From a virus: 34,329 bases of DNA. The notes under the pieces are model-generated. The model did no database searches and was not told where the DNA came from. It saw only the letters and a program-made list of their open reading frames with translations. Made by a program: the position numbers and the translations under genes. Shown piece by piece: positions 16,927 through 25,273 of the stretch (position 1 is its first letter; every line of letters starts with the position of its first letter). The stretch spans positions 1-34,329 of the IMG/VR virus record IMGVR_UViG_3300009414_001611; one strand, given 5' to 3'.

Positions 16927-17712
16927 ATGGGTAAAATAGTTGAGCCGCAGGTATTTTTAATTGGTGAGTCCCAGGTAAATAGAGAAGGTCTACAAGATTT
17001 TTTAAATCATATGGGAGCCTCAGAATGGACTTCTGATGCTGTAACTGACGTAGAGTTACTGACTGAAGCATATGGTAGAGCATGTTATAAGTCTTTTGGT
17101 ACTGAATTAAATCCTAATATAACTAGGGTTAGAAGCTCTAATCAGAGCTATATATCTAATATAATTGATAAAGGCGACGGTAGTGTATTAGAGCACGGTG
17201 TCGCCAATTTCTTTTTCTGTGATGTAAGTAGGGTTTTTACACATGAATTGGTAAGGCATAGGGTGGGGACGGCCATGTCTCAGGAGTCTTTACGGTATGT
17301 ACGGCTTACTGATTTAGACTGGTACGCTCCGGTATGTATTCAAGAAGATGAGCAAGCCATGACTATGTTTACTAGAACTTTTGAAGAATTATCTCAATTA
17401 CAGAGAGAAATGTCGGAAATTTTTGATTTAGACGGGCCAGGGTCATTTGATCGTAAAAAGAAAATTACCTCTGCGATGAGACGAATCGCACCTATTGGTC
17501 TTGCTACCAATATTGGATGGTCTACTAACTTTAGAAATTTACGTCATGTAATTGAAATGCGTACTTCTCCATGGGCTGAAGAAGAAATTAGATTAGTATT
17601 TGGAAAAGTCGCAGAAATAGCCATTAAACGGTGGGGGAATCTATTTTCAGATTATAAAATAGAGACGATTGATGGCTTACCCTACTATACAACCAAGAAT
17701 AATAAGGTATAA
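16927..17712 (+). CDS. thyX: Flavin-dependent thymidylate synthase
   Basis: 261-residue ThyX, which makes dTMP from dUMP using methylene-tetrahydrofolate, FAD and NADPH. The signature RHRVGTAMSQESLRY (110-124) corresponds to the ThyX motif RHRxxSxNExSxRY, with S121, R123 and Y124 in place. A preceding LEHGVANFFFCDVSRVFTHE (89-108) matches the family's lEH..f.F...gisR...hq. It has AAGGTAG upstream of the ATG. Together with the class II reductase it gives the phage its own dNTP supply. Confidence 0.93.
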   Translation: MGKIVEPQVFLIGESQVNREGLQDFLNHMGASEWTSDAVTDVELLTEAYGRACYKSFGTELNPNITRVRSSNQSYISNIIDKGDGSVLEHGVANFFFCDVSRVFTHELVRHRVGTAMSQESLRYVRLTDLDWYAPVCIQEDEQAMTMFTRTFEELSQLQREMSEIFDLDGPGSFDRKKKITSAMRRIAPIGLATNIGWSTNFRNLRHVIEMRTSPWAEEEIRLVFGKVAEIAIKRWGNLFSDYKIETIDGLPYYTTKNNKV

Positions 17713-17735
17713 GTGTGATATATTAGGGTTATATC

Positions 17736-17873
17736 TTGTTTGGAACTGATATATTGCCGAAAAATGTTAAAACAATAGAGCTTTCGGAACAAGAAATCGA
17801 GAATATTCTCTGTCATATTCTTGAAACTATTTGGTATATGAATATCCTACTCCAGTTATTTTTTCATCATTAA
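17736..17873 (+). CDS. Short ORF, probable N-terminal half of a frameshifted gene
   Basis: 45 codons from a TTG (17736) with TTAGGG upstream. The helical, acidic sequence ELSEQEIENILCHILETIW looks genuine. The frame then runs into NILLQLFFHH and stops at 17871-17873. The following ORF, in the -1 frame, has no good start and overlaps this one by 43 nt. Joining ...HILETIW to YEYPTPVIFSS would make one protein of about 105 residues ending at 18055. A T-rich run (17860-17865) lies in the overlap. This could be a programmed frameshift, a true mutation or a sequence error. No family was recognised. Confidence 0.4.
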   Translation: MFGTDILPKNVKTIELSEQEIENILCHILETIWYMNILLQLFFHH

Positions 17874-18055
17874 CTAGATTGGGTATAGTATCTTTCCTCA
17901 GAGGCAAAGGTACTCAAGACGATATTGAAGTTCAAGCCGTAGATGTGTTCCGTCAGTTAAGTGAATTGGCTGCCACAAATAAACACTATGAATGGTTTAC
18001 AGATTGGTCAAAGAAATTAGTAGACTTGGTTAAGGAGAAAAAGACAGACGAATAA
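17831..18055 (+). CDS. Hypothetical protein, probable C-terminal half of a frameshifted gene
   Basis: 74 residues if read from the TTG at 17831. An in-frame TGA stop at 17822-17824 prevents extension upstream, and there is no ribosome-binding site at suitable spacing. The sequence ends in a charged helix (VDLVKEKKTDE) and has a central SFLRGKGTQDDIEV. Its stop overlaps the next ATG (TAATG). It most likely continues the reading frame that begins at 17736. The function is unknown. Confidence 0.5.
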   Translation: MVYEYPTPVIFSSLTRLGIVSFLRGKGTQDDIEVQAVDVFRQLSELAATNKHYEWFTDWSKKLVDLVKEKKTDE

Positions 18056-18507
18056 TGGGAATTTATTGCAATATTGAGACTTGTTTAAATTGGGTTGCAT
18101 TAGAAACGCCAAAACAGATGAAGAAGAGTGCTGGATATGTACCCATTGGTAGCATTGGTATATATAATGGCAAGTGTGGTCTAGCAGCAGTATCTATAAT
18201 GACTCATACGGCTCGTGGGACCTCCACCAAACAGACATTGCCGATTTGTGGAAATTATACTGTTGAGTCCTTAGAGGATTCTCCTGACAATCAATCAAAA
18301 TCTTTCACTTGTTCTGAGGAGCGTTGTGCTTTTTATCTAGATAATAATCAATGTGATAAAATTAATCATAATCATGATTTGTATATAGGCTGGACTACTG
18401 CTTTTTATGGTACAGATAAAAAGGAGGTTATTAACTGTAAATCATTTGCTCATCGTAAAAGAGAGAATGCTTTTGATTGGGGGCGGGCAGCCACTGGTTT
18501 TCGTTAA
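18055..18507 (+). CDS. Cysteine-rich hypothetical protein
   Basis: 150 residues with at least eight cysteines, including C5-x4-C10, C41, C65 and a cluster TCSEERCAFYLDNNQC (about 84-99), plus HNH (104-106). This pattern suggests bound metal, most likely zinc. It is coupled to the upstream gene by TAATG. It lies between nucleotide-metabolism and packaging genes, but its role is not evident. Confidence 0.6.
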   Translation: MGIYCNIETCLNWVALETPKQMKKSAGYVPIGSIGIYNGKCGLAAVSIMTHTARGTSTKQTLPICGNYTVESLEDSPDNQSKSFTCSEERCAFYLDNNQCDKINHNHDLYIGWTTAFYGTDKKEVINCKSFAHRKRENAFDWGRAATGFR

Positions 18508-18537
18508 ATATTATTAAACAATCAATGGGAGCACTGT

Positions 18538-18870
18538 ATGCCATTATTTCCAGAATTTAATGAAGATGAATTCTCTGTCATGGTCGATCCCTTCACTGGT
18601 CGAATAGCGTTAATCTGTCCTGCACCAATCATGACTTTTGCTGATGCTAATGAGTTTAGAAATTGGCTCTCTTATCTTTTAGAGACTATACCTACTCTCG
18701 TGAAGGCGTCTACTCCTACCGATAGTGGCCCAACTATCGATAGAGACTATGCTGCAGCGGTAATTGAATTATGGCAAGAACAAATACTGGACAACCTAAA
18801 ACTGTCTCGCAAGAAGACAGAGATAAAAAAGCCCGTAAAGAAGCCCAGGAACTCTACGAAAAGGGAGTAG
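18538..18870 (+). CDS. Hypothetical protein upstream of terminase
   Basis: 110 residues with GGGAG seven nt before the ATG, a good start. The N-terminal half is compact (FSVMVDPFTGRIALICPAP). The C-terminal quarter is a basic helix (LKLSRKKTEIKKPVKKPRN) that could bind DNA. The last 100 nt overlap the small terminase gene in another frame, so its basic tail is encoded by DNA that also codes for the start of that protein. No family was recognised. Confidence 0.55.
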   Translation: MPLFPEFNEDEFSVMVDPFTGRIALICPAPIMTFADANEFRNWLSYLLETIPTLVKASTPTDSGPTIDRDYAAAVIELWQEQILDNLKLSRKKTEIKKPVKKPRNSTKRE

Positions 18871-19331
18871 CCATTAGGGATATTAGCTCCCAATTGGCTA
18901 TTTCATATGATGATTTAAACCAGTGGAGATTCATTGAGCAATGGGAAATCTTACCTATAGAAATTCCACAAAATACTGAACTAGATACTATCTCAGAGAA
19001 GACTTTAGCGGTATCTAATGAAGATATATCTTTATCGACAATTGAAGCCAACGAAAGATTACTTTCAGGATATCGATTAATAGCTAAGACTGCTGAAGAG
19101 GCAGTTCTTAACGATAATCTGAAATTCAAGGATAAAAAACAAGCTACAGACACACTTATAGCTAGTCTAAAAGGTCAAGTGGATATTTTAGGAGTTGATT
19201 TATCACAACAATTTTTGTTGGATGTAGCCCAAATAATACGGGAAGAAGTTCAAGATGAAGAAACCCTCAAACGGCTCGGCACCAGGTTGGTTGCCATCGG
19301 TAGACTTTACAATGCTAGGATTGGGTCTTAA
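18771..19331 (+). CDS. Probable terminase small subunit
   Basis: 186 residues directly before the large terminase. The N-terminal part looks like a helix-turn-helix (ARKEAQELYEKGVAIRDISS, 21-40, then AISYDDLNQW), as in many TerS proteins that recognise the packaging site. Long helices follow (about 90-150), which would allow ring formation. Assignment rests on position and this HTH; no distinctive family motif is visible. The ATG at 18771 has no clear ribosome-binding site and lies 100 nt inside the previous gene, but it is the only start that keeps the HTH. Confidence 0.65.
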   Translation: MARTNTGQPKTVSQEDRDKKARKEAQELYEKGVAIRDISSQLAISYDDLNQWRFIEQWEILPIEIPQNTELDTISEKTLAVSNEDISLSTIEANERLLSGYRLIAKTAEEAVLNDNLKFKDKKQATDTLIASLKGQVDILGVDLSQQFLLDVAQIIREEVQDEETLKRLGTRLVAIGRLYNARIGS

Positions 19332-21207
19332 CGATTCCGATTTTAAAGTTGATGAGTCAGAGTTAGGCTTAGAATCACCGGAGAGTATATTTGAGACTAC
19401 TCCAGTGGATTTAGAGTCATTTCTCTATAAGCCCGAATATTTAAATTTATCTATGCGTCTATCTTCACATCAATTGAGGTTTGTTGACGCTTTATCTGAT
19501 ATTTTTAATGAAAAACAATATACTGAGGGTGTTCTTATGGCTGGACAGGGATCCGGTAAGGACACCTGTTCTATTTTAATTGGGTTAAGAATTATTTACT
19601 TATTACAGTGTCTTAGTAGCCCTCAACGTTATTTTGGCATGGATAAAAATAGCTTTATTGATTCCATCAATGTAGCCCAAAATGCCGATATAGCTCGGAA
19701 TATTTATTTTAGTACATTGTCTAATATTCTTCGTAGCTCTCCTCTTTTCCAAGCTGATTCTGGTCCTCAATCTATCGCCTGTCGCATTACTCAGCAAGCG
19801 GTTACTTTCCCCAAAAATATACGTTTGATTTCAGGTAACTCTGAAAATGAATCGTGGCAGGGATACACTCCAATTCTAGTAATTCTAGATGAGATTGATG
19901 CATTTAAGAGTGAGCAAGAGTTACAACGTAGCCATTCTTTGCGGAGTGAGGGAGCGGAAGGCGTATATAATACGGCTAAAGCACTAGTACAATCTAGGTT
20001 TCCGGGTCTAGGTAAGATCATTAGTCTGTCATGGCCACGGTTTAAAGGTTCATTTATTCAACGTCGGTTTGCCAATGGTAAGATGGAAAATAATACTTTT
20101 GTGGCGTGTAAAGAAAATGGGGACCCTTATGCTACATGGGAATTCAATCCATCAAAGAAAGAGATAGATTTTGCTGACTTCTATGCTACTGACCCAACTT
20201 TAGCCAAAGCTAGATTTGAATGTGATCCTCCCTATGCTCGTGATGCGTATATTAAAGATCCGCTACCTATTTTACGAACATTCGATGCTGAAATCGATAG
20301 TGTCGGTCAGATTGTGTGGGGCGGTTTAAAAGAGATACGTGATGAATCAAGCTTAATGCTTGGGGTTAAGTATTTTATTCATGTTGATTTAGGTCTAAGA
20401 CATTCTAATGCTGCTGTATGTATAGCTCATCAGGGCTTAGAGCATGTAGAAATTGATTTAATTAAAGTTTGGGAACCACAAGTTGACCAAGATGTAGATT
20501 TTGGTGCCATTGAGCATTTTATCATCTCGTTACGAGATAAAGGTTTTAGAGTAGTTAATGTTACATATGATAACTATCAATCGGTTAACTCTCTACAAAC
20601 ATTAGCCAAACATGGTATTTCAGCTAAATATAAATCTATTGGTAGAGGGAGCCGAGAAGCTTACGATACGTTTAAAGATTTACTTTATCAGGAAAAAATT
20701 GATGGATATTTTGATAAAGAGACTATAGCTGAAATTTTGGCCTTAGATATAGTTTATGGAGATAAAATTGAAGCTCGACCTGGTATGAAAAAAGATCGAG
20801 CTGATGCCGTTGTAGGTGCGGTTCATGGTGTCTTAAAGGATCATGGAGTAGTTACAGGCATGCAAGCAATGCCCGGAATAAACTCTTTATTTGAAAATCC
20901 AGGTGCAGCTGAGCAGGATCAAAATAAATCACGAAATCCTTTACAGTCTACTTCTGGTACCGGTTGGGGACGAGATGCAGTAAAAGAGCGAATTGTTAGC
21001 AGTAGTTCCGATACATGTATTGTATGTCATAGGATTGGTGGTATAGAATATACTGATGAATTAGGAAATAGAGTATTTGAAGATGGTAACGCATTTAAAA
21101 AGATTTGTTTAGTTTGCAGCTCTAGGTGGTCTAGGTCAGACGGTGGGTGGTCTACTCTTAATCCACCTGATGAATACGCATTGACTGATATCATAGGAAG
21201 GTCTTAA
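19255..21207 (+). CDS. Terminase large subunit
   Basis: 650-residue packaging ATPase/nuclease. Walker A is GQGSGKDT (97-104) and Walker B with catalytic Glu is LVILDEID (208-215). The RNase H-like nuclease has D378 (HVDLGLRHSN), D439 (VTYDNYQS) and the final KKDRADAVVGA (D514/D517). Beyond the nuclease is a C-terminal extension with C588-I-V-C591 and C618-L-V-C621, a likely zinc knuckle not usual for TerL. The start at 19255 overlaps the small subunit by 77 nt. An ATG at 19312 would overlap by 20 nt and is a serious alternative, since residues 1-19 look like shadow coding. Confidence 0.93.
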   Translation: MKKPSNGSAPGWLPSVDFTMLGLGLNDSDFKVDESELGLESPESIFETTPVDLESFLYKPEYLNLSMRLSSHQLRFVDALSDIFNEKQYTEGVLMAGQGSGKDTCSILIGLRIIYLLQCLSSPQRYFGMDKNSFIDSINVAQNADIARNIYFSTLSNILRSSPLFQADSGPQSIACRITQQAVTFPKNIRLISGNSENESWQGYTPILVILDEIDAFKSEQELQRSHSLRSEGAEGVYNTAKALVQSRFPGLGKIISLSWPRFKGSFIQRRFANGKMENNTFVACKENGDPYATWEFNPSKKEIDFADFYATDPTLAKARFECDPPYARDAYIKDPLPILRTFDAEIDSVGQIVWGGLKEIRDESSLMLGVKYFIHVDLGLRHSNAAVCIAHQGLEHVEIDLIKVWEPQVDQDVDFGAIEHFIISLRDKGFRVVNVTYDNYQSVNSLQTLAKHGISAKYKSIGRGSREAYDTFKDLLYQEKIDGYFDKETIAEILALDIVYGDKIEARPGMKKDRADAVVGAVHGVLKDHGVVTGMQAMPGINSLFENPGAAEQDQNKSRNPLQSTSGTGWGRDAVKERIVSSSSDTCIVCHRIGGIEYTDELGNRVFEDGNAFKKICLVCSSRWSRSDGGWSTLNPPDEYALTDIIGRS

Positions 21208-23114
21208 TGGGATTTGTTGATTCCTTGGCCAGTGCTCTGTCTAATAGGGGCCGAGATGGCTCCGTCGCATCAGCTAGCGACGCCATTGCATTGACTAGTA
21301 CAGCAACTGAGAATCTAGGTAATTACCAGAGGGTTAATGGACTTCTGGGAACTTTAGATTCTTTGGTTAAGTCTGCGGAGACGGCTCAAGGTGCTACAGG
21401 ACGGATGGCACCTCTAGGTCTTGATGCGATTATTCAGGACTGGGTTCGTCAACAATTCATTTATCGTCGTAGTATTCTTCAAGATTTATATGTTCTTGCT
21501 TATCAAGTTACAGAAATTCGATCTGTTGTGCTGGCGATTCTACGGGAAGTGTTTAGAAAAGGTTTTGCCCCGTGGCGTCAAAAGTTTATGCGTAAATGTG
21601 TTCAGTGCGGCAAAGAATTTGAAGAAGAAGACGATGAACATTGTGATACTTGTTTTGTTTTTGAGATTGTAGAACAAGAAGTTTATGATGCACATGATGA
21701 TGAGATAAGACTTAAAAAAATCAGAAAATATAAAAGAGATGCCTCTGGACAGAAGATTCCAGTTAAGACTGAAGTTCCTGATTTTGCGCAGCAGAATGGT
21801 TTTGACGAGTTGCTGTCTAGTGCCAATAGCTTCCATCAGACTTTGTTAGATGTCCTTCATGAATTTATGACGGATATTCTTATTGCCGATGATGGTTTCT
21901 TATTGCTAAACAAAGAGTATAAAATTGATCCAATCAGCGGTAAAATTTTAAAACAAAAGATATTTGAGATTACTCGATTGCATCCAGCTCTAACTGAGTA
22001 TGATATTGATCGTAAAGATGGATTGCCTGAGCGATCTCACTTTTTGTGCCCGATCCATAGAGAACAACAAACTCATACATCGCCCGGCAATTGTGATGTA
22101 ATCGTGCCTGAAGGATTCAGGTGTAACAGTATATTACTTCCTGCCATGTATCGATATTATTGGCGTGGTCGTTATCGTTATTATCTGGCTGATGAGATTT
22201 GTCACGCTTCTTTCTTTAATCCTTCCAAGACTTATGGCTATTCACCTGTTCTAACTGTGTTTGAAAAGGTTCTAGCAATAGTTGGCGCAGATAGGACGTT
22301 GTATAGATATTGGTACGAGCGTCGTATTCCACCAGGGTTAATAATTACCTATACGGATGATCCTGAATCCCTTGAACAAGAAATTGAACGGGTTAAAACT
22401 CAAATGTTGAATGACCCGAATACTTTCCCATGGGTTGCGGCATCCGCTAGAAATAACCGTGGCAAGACTGACTTTATTAAGTTAGCGTACACGTTCCAAG
22501 AATTGGACTACCTACCTGTTAGGCAAGAGATTCGTGACCGTGTAGCTATGCTATGGGGCGTAACACCCCTGTTTACGGGTGATGCTAATAGTGTTGGCGG
22601 TTTAACTAGAGAAACAGCTCAAACTGCTATGCATGACAGTTTAATTGAGTCCTATCAAAATGTTATTAATAGAAATATTATGCCTCACTTGTTAAAACAG
22701 CTCAATGTGTCTGATTGGGAGATGGAATTAGTTCCTCCTAAGGAGGAAACTGAAGAGATAAGTCTGGGTGTTGAAAAGCAACGTATTGAAAATGCGTTGC
22801 AAATGATGCAATTAGGCTATGAACCCGTCAAAGAAAAGGGCAAAGAGATTAGATTTAAGTTTAAAAAGGCGGAGCAAGCACCTGGTATGCCAGGGGCACC
22901 AGGCCAACTAGGCATGCCACAGCCAGCAATGGCAGGAGGAGCACAGCCAGCAATGGCTGAAGGTCAACCTCCCGCAACAGGTGGAGGAATGCCAGCTGAT
23001 GTGAATCAACTTCCAACTCCGCCGCCTATTGAAGGACCAGAAGCTAATGCTAGTGGAGAAATTGACCCATCTGAAGATGATGAGGTTAATGCTAGTGGAG
23101 ATATACGGCCATGA
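21207..23114 (+). CDS. Portal protein with inserted zinc ribbon
   Basis: 635 residues, following TerL with a one-base TAATG overlap. The central part (about 330-500) has portal features: YGYSPVLTVFEKVLAI, then a stem helix, then FIKLAYTFQELDYLPVRQEI and WGVTPLFTGDANSVGGLTRE. These match the 'clip/wing to crown' segment of SPP1/lambda-class portals. Unusually, C131-V-Q-C134 and C146-D-T-C149 form a zinc ribbon inserted after the N-terminal helices. A second Cys/His group (CPIH...C...C) lies near 280-310. The tail from about 560 is Pro/Gly/Ala-rich and repetitive (GMPGAPGQLGMPQPAMAGG), probably disordered. It forms the dodecameric DNA gate. Confidence 0.85.
   Translation: MGFVDSLASALSNRGRDGSVASASDAIALTSTATENLGNYQRVNGLLGTLDSLVKSAETAQGATGRMAPLGLDAIIQDWVRQQFIYRRSILQDLYVLAYQVTEIRSVVLAILREVFRKGFAPWRQKFMRKCVQCGKEFEEEDDEHCDTCFVFEIVEQEVYDAHDDEIRLKKIRKYKRDASGQKIPVKTEVPDFAQQNGFDELLSSANSFHQTLLDVLHEFMTDILIADDGFLLLNKEYKIDPISGKILKQKIFEITRLHPALTEYDIDRKDGLPERSHFLCPIHREQQTHTSPGNCDVIVPEGFRCNSILLPAMYRYYWRGRYRYYLADEICHASFFNPSKTYGYSPVLTVFEKVLAIVGADRTLYRYWYERRIPPGLIITYTDDPESLEQEIERVKTQMLNDPNTFPWVAASARNNRGKTDFIKLAYTFQELDYLPVRQEIRDRVAMLWGVTPLFTGDANSVGGLTRETAQTAMHDSLIESYQNVINRNIMPHLLKQLNVSDWEMELVPPKEETEEISLGVEKQRIENALQMMQLGYEPVKEKGKEIRFKFKKAEQAPGMPGAPGQLGMPQPAMAGGAQPAMAEGQPPATGGGMPADVNQLPTPPPIEGPEANASGEIDPSEDDEVNASGDIRP
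22917..23107 (+). repeat. Low-complexity repeats in the portal C-terminus
   Basis: Short direct repeats: CACAGCCAGCAATGGC occurs twice near 22919 and 22942, encoding QPAMAGG/QPAMAEG. TAATGCTAGTGGAGA occurs near 23045 and 23087, encoding NASGEID/NASGDIR. They give a Pro/Ala/Gly then acidic tail, likely grown by slippage. Confidence 0.6.
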
Positions 23115-25258
23115 CGCTAAAGCAAGAGCGTAAATATAATATCATTCTAAATAGGATCGATTATTACCTTAAACAGGCTGATGATTGGGCCTCTGTCGAT
23201 GATTTAGATGACCTTATCTTGGCTGTATCTCCCACGTTTTACTTTAAAGATGTTTCAGATAGCACTATTTCTATGTTTAATGTGAGCGGTGATATCGCTC
23301 ATGATTATTTATATCTCCAGATGCCGGAGAGTGTAACTGCTTGGGATTCTGCTCAACAAGCTGAGGAATCTGGTGTTTTTGCTGACCATATTAAAACGGT
23401 TGACAAACTAAATCGTCTTGGAGATGGCCTATTTCCTGATCAGAAAGACGGGGACCCAGTTAGTTCGAATACTAGAGAAGCTGCAGAGCAGATTAAGAAT
23501 GCTTTAATTACTGGTAGTGACTATCTAGATTATAGTAAAGATGACCTTTTTCCTAAAGAGGGAGTTCTTTTACACGATGATCAAGCCGGTGCAATTCGTA
23601 TTCAACGTGTTGATTCGAAGGATCCCAGCAAAGGCTATAACGTATTTCGCAATAACGCTAGTGTAGAGGGTGGTAAGTATTCTAAAGTTGCCCCATGGTC
23701 TGATAATGATCGTACCCAATTAAATAGTGATCCTATTACTAATTATTCAGAGGCTTATCAAGCTTCTAAAAAAGCACTGATTGCTGGCGGTATGGATGAA
23801 AGTGCAAAGCCGAATGTTAGTTTAGGACTTGGAGCAACACTTAGCCGACAGCGGATTCAGAGGGCAGCATTTAAAGATAGTGGAATTTGGGATGCCGCTG
23901 TTAAAAAAGGTGGCTCAGTTAGCTATAAAACCTTATATGCGTCTAGAGATGGATTAAATCGAAGAAAGGCTATTTTTGAAGCTATTAATCGCTTTTCAGA
24001 TCGCACAAAAGCAGGGTTTAAAGAGGGATATGATGCTGCAAAAAAGAGCATGCACGGTGCGAAGCCAGAAGGTTGGTTGTATAGAAAGAACCGACAGGTA
24101 TATTGGGAAGAGCGGGCTAACTTAGCTACTGAATATGCTCAAGGTAACGCTGAATATGATAGATTAAATGCTCTTGCTGATGGAATGGAAGGTAATGAAA
24201 AAGCAAAGGCTAAACAAGCTGCTTGGGATAAGTGGCAAGAAACTGTCAAAAGTGTAACTGAGCAGGCTGAGTATATTGGTGCTACCTTTGATAATGTTCA
24301 AGAACATGTTGAAAAAATAAAAGCAGGGTCTAAAACTATTCTGCCTCCTGCTGATGGGTGGCCAGATGCTTATGGCGGGGCTAAGAGAGTTAAAGCTCTT
24401 CAACGTAATCTAGCATATTTCAAGTTAGACCGTTATGGATCAATTCAATATACTCTACCTGGAGTCCCACAAAAGCCATCACAGGCACCACAGTCAGAAG
24501 CTGCTCCTGCTGAAGGTGCTGCCGAAGATGGACAACCGGCTCCTGTTGAAGAACAAGGAGCGTTTCCTGCTGGCCTAATGCGAGGGGAAGGTAAAGTTCA
24601 ACCTGTTGCTGGTACGCCTGAGCCTAGTACTGGACCTGGGCCTCAAATATCAGGTAAAGGAAATGGTGGTGGGACTGGAGCAGATGTACCTTCTAACCAG
24701 CGTGAGTATGCAACGAGTGCGCCTTATGGCCTTCCATTGCATCATGGTAAGTCTCGTGGTGAAGGTAAAATTTCATCATTTTATGATAAACGAGCTGCTA
24801 GGCAAGCTAAAGCCGCAATGGCAGAAAGAACTGGTCTTGTTGTCCCAGGAGTTGGAGCAAGTGAAAATCAACCTGGATATGGACAGGCAGTTGGTGCGCT
24901 TCAAGAAGAAGGACGTGCAATAGCTGCTGCTGGAGAAAATGAAATGGCTGAACCAATAAATGATTACAAACAAGCTGCTGAAGAAGAAGAGGCTAAGGCC
25001 AAACGTTCACAGGCTAAATCCAAGATTCGCACTGCAAGAGCAAATGCGAGGATGGCTAAAGCTAAGGCCAATGAAGCAGAAGCCAAGGCTAAGCGATCAG
25101 AAGCGGATTCTGGTGTTCATATAGCTGATATTTTAGCTAAATTAGATAATCGTATTACTAGGTTAAGCGCACATGAGGATCCAAAAATTTCTTTAGTGCT
25201 ATCTAAGCTGGACGGTACGATTAAGTCTATAAATAAAGTCGCAGCGTTAAAGAAATAG
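23111..25258 (+). CDS. Hypothetical protein after the portal, helical with low-complexity linkers
   Basis: 715 residues with an ATGA overlap to the portal gene. The N-terminal helix (LKQERKYNIILNRIDYYLKQ) is followed by a mixed region. About 170-440 looks globular (GYNVFRNNASVEGGKYSKVA; GWLYRKNRQVYWEERANLAT). About 455-560 is a Pro/Ala/Gly-rich linker. About 610-670 is an Ala/Lys/Glu coiled coil (NARMAKAKANEAEAKAKRSE). The C-terminus has TRLSAHEDPK, encoded by the repeat at 25156-25185, and then a helix like the shared module (LVLSKLDGTIKSIN). A head-internal, scaffold-like or head-completion protein is plausible from position; no family was recognised. Confidence 0.6.
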   Translation: MTLKQERKYNIILNRIDYYLKQADDWASVDDLDDLILAVSPTFYFKDVSDSTISMFNVSGDIAHDYLYLQMPESVTAWDSAQQAEESGVFADHIKTVDKLNRLGDGLFPDQKDGDPVSSNTREAAEQIKNALITGSDYLDYSKDDLFPKEGVLLHDDQAGAIRIQRVDSKDPSKGYNVFRNNASVEGGKYSKVAPWSDNDRTQLNSDPITNYSEAYQASKKALIAGGMDESAKPNVSLGLGATLSRQRIQRAAFKDSGIWDAAVKKGGSVSYKTLYASRDGLNRRKAIFEAINRFSDRTKAGFKEGYDAAKKSMHGAKPEGWLYRKNRQVYWEERANLATEYAQGNAEYDRLNALADGMEGNEKAKAKQAAWDKWQETVKSVTEQAEYIGATFDNVQEHVEKIKAGSKTILPPADGWPDAYGGAKRVKALQRNLAYFKLDRYGSIQYTLPGVPQKPSQAPQSEAAPAEGAAEDGQPAPVEEQGAFPAGLMRGEGKVQPVAGTPEPSTGPGPQISGKGNGGGTGADVPSNQREYATSAPYGLPLHHGKSRGEGKISSFYDKRAARQAKAAMAERTGLVVPGVGASENQPGYGQAVGALQEEGRAIAAAGENEMAEPINDYKQAAEEEEAKAKRSQAKSKIRTARANARMAKAKANEAEAKAKRSEADSGVHIADILAKLDNRITRLSAHEDPKISLVLSKLDGTIKSINKVAALKK
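25156..25185 (+). repeat. 30-nt dispersed repeat, copy B
   Basis: 29 of 30 bases match 13921-13950, and it is read in the same frame (TRLSAHEDPK). It lies near the 3' end of the gene after the portal. Confidence 0.85.
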
Positions 25259-25273
25259 TTCGTGGGGTAATTT

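Noticed and set aside
13921-25185. 30-nt repeats as attachment or transposon ends
   Set aside because: Both lie inside intact coding frames and keep the frame. No transposase or integrase was seen between or beside them.
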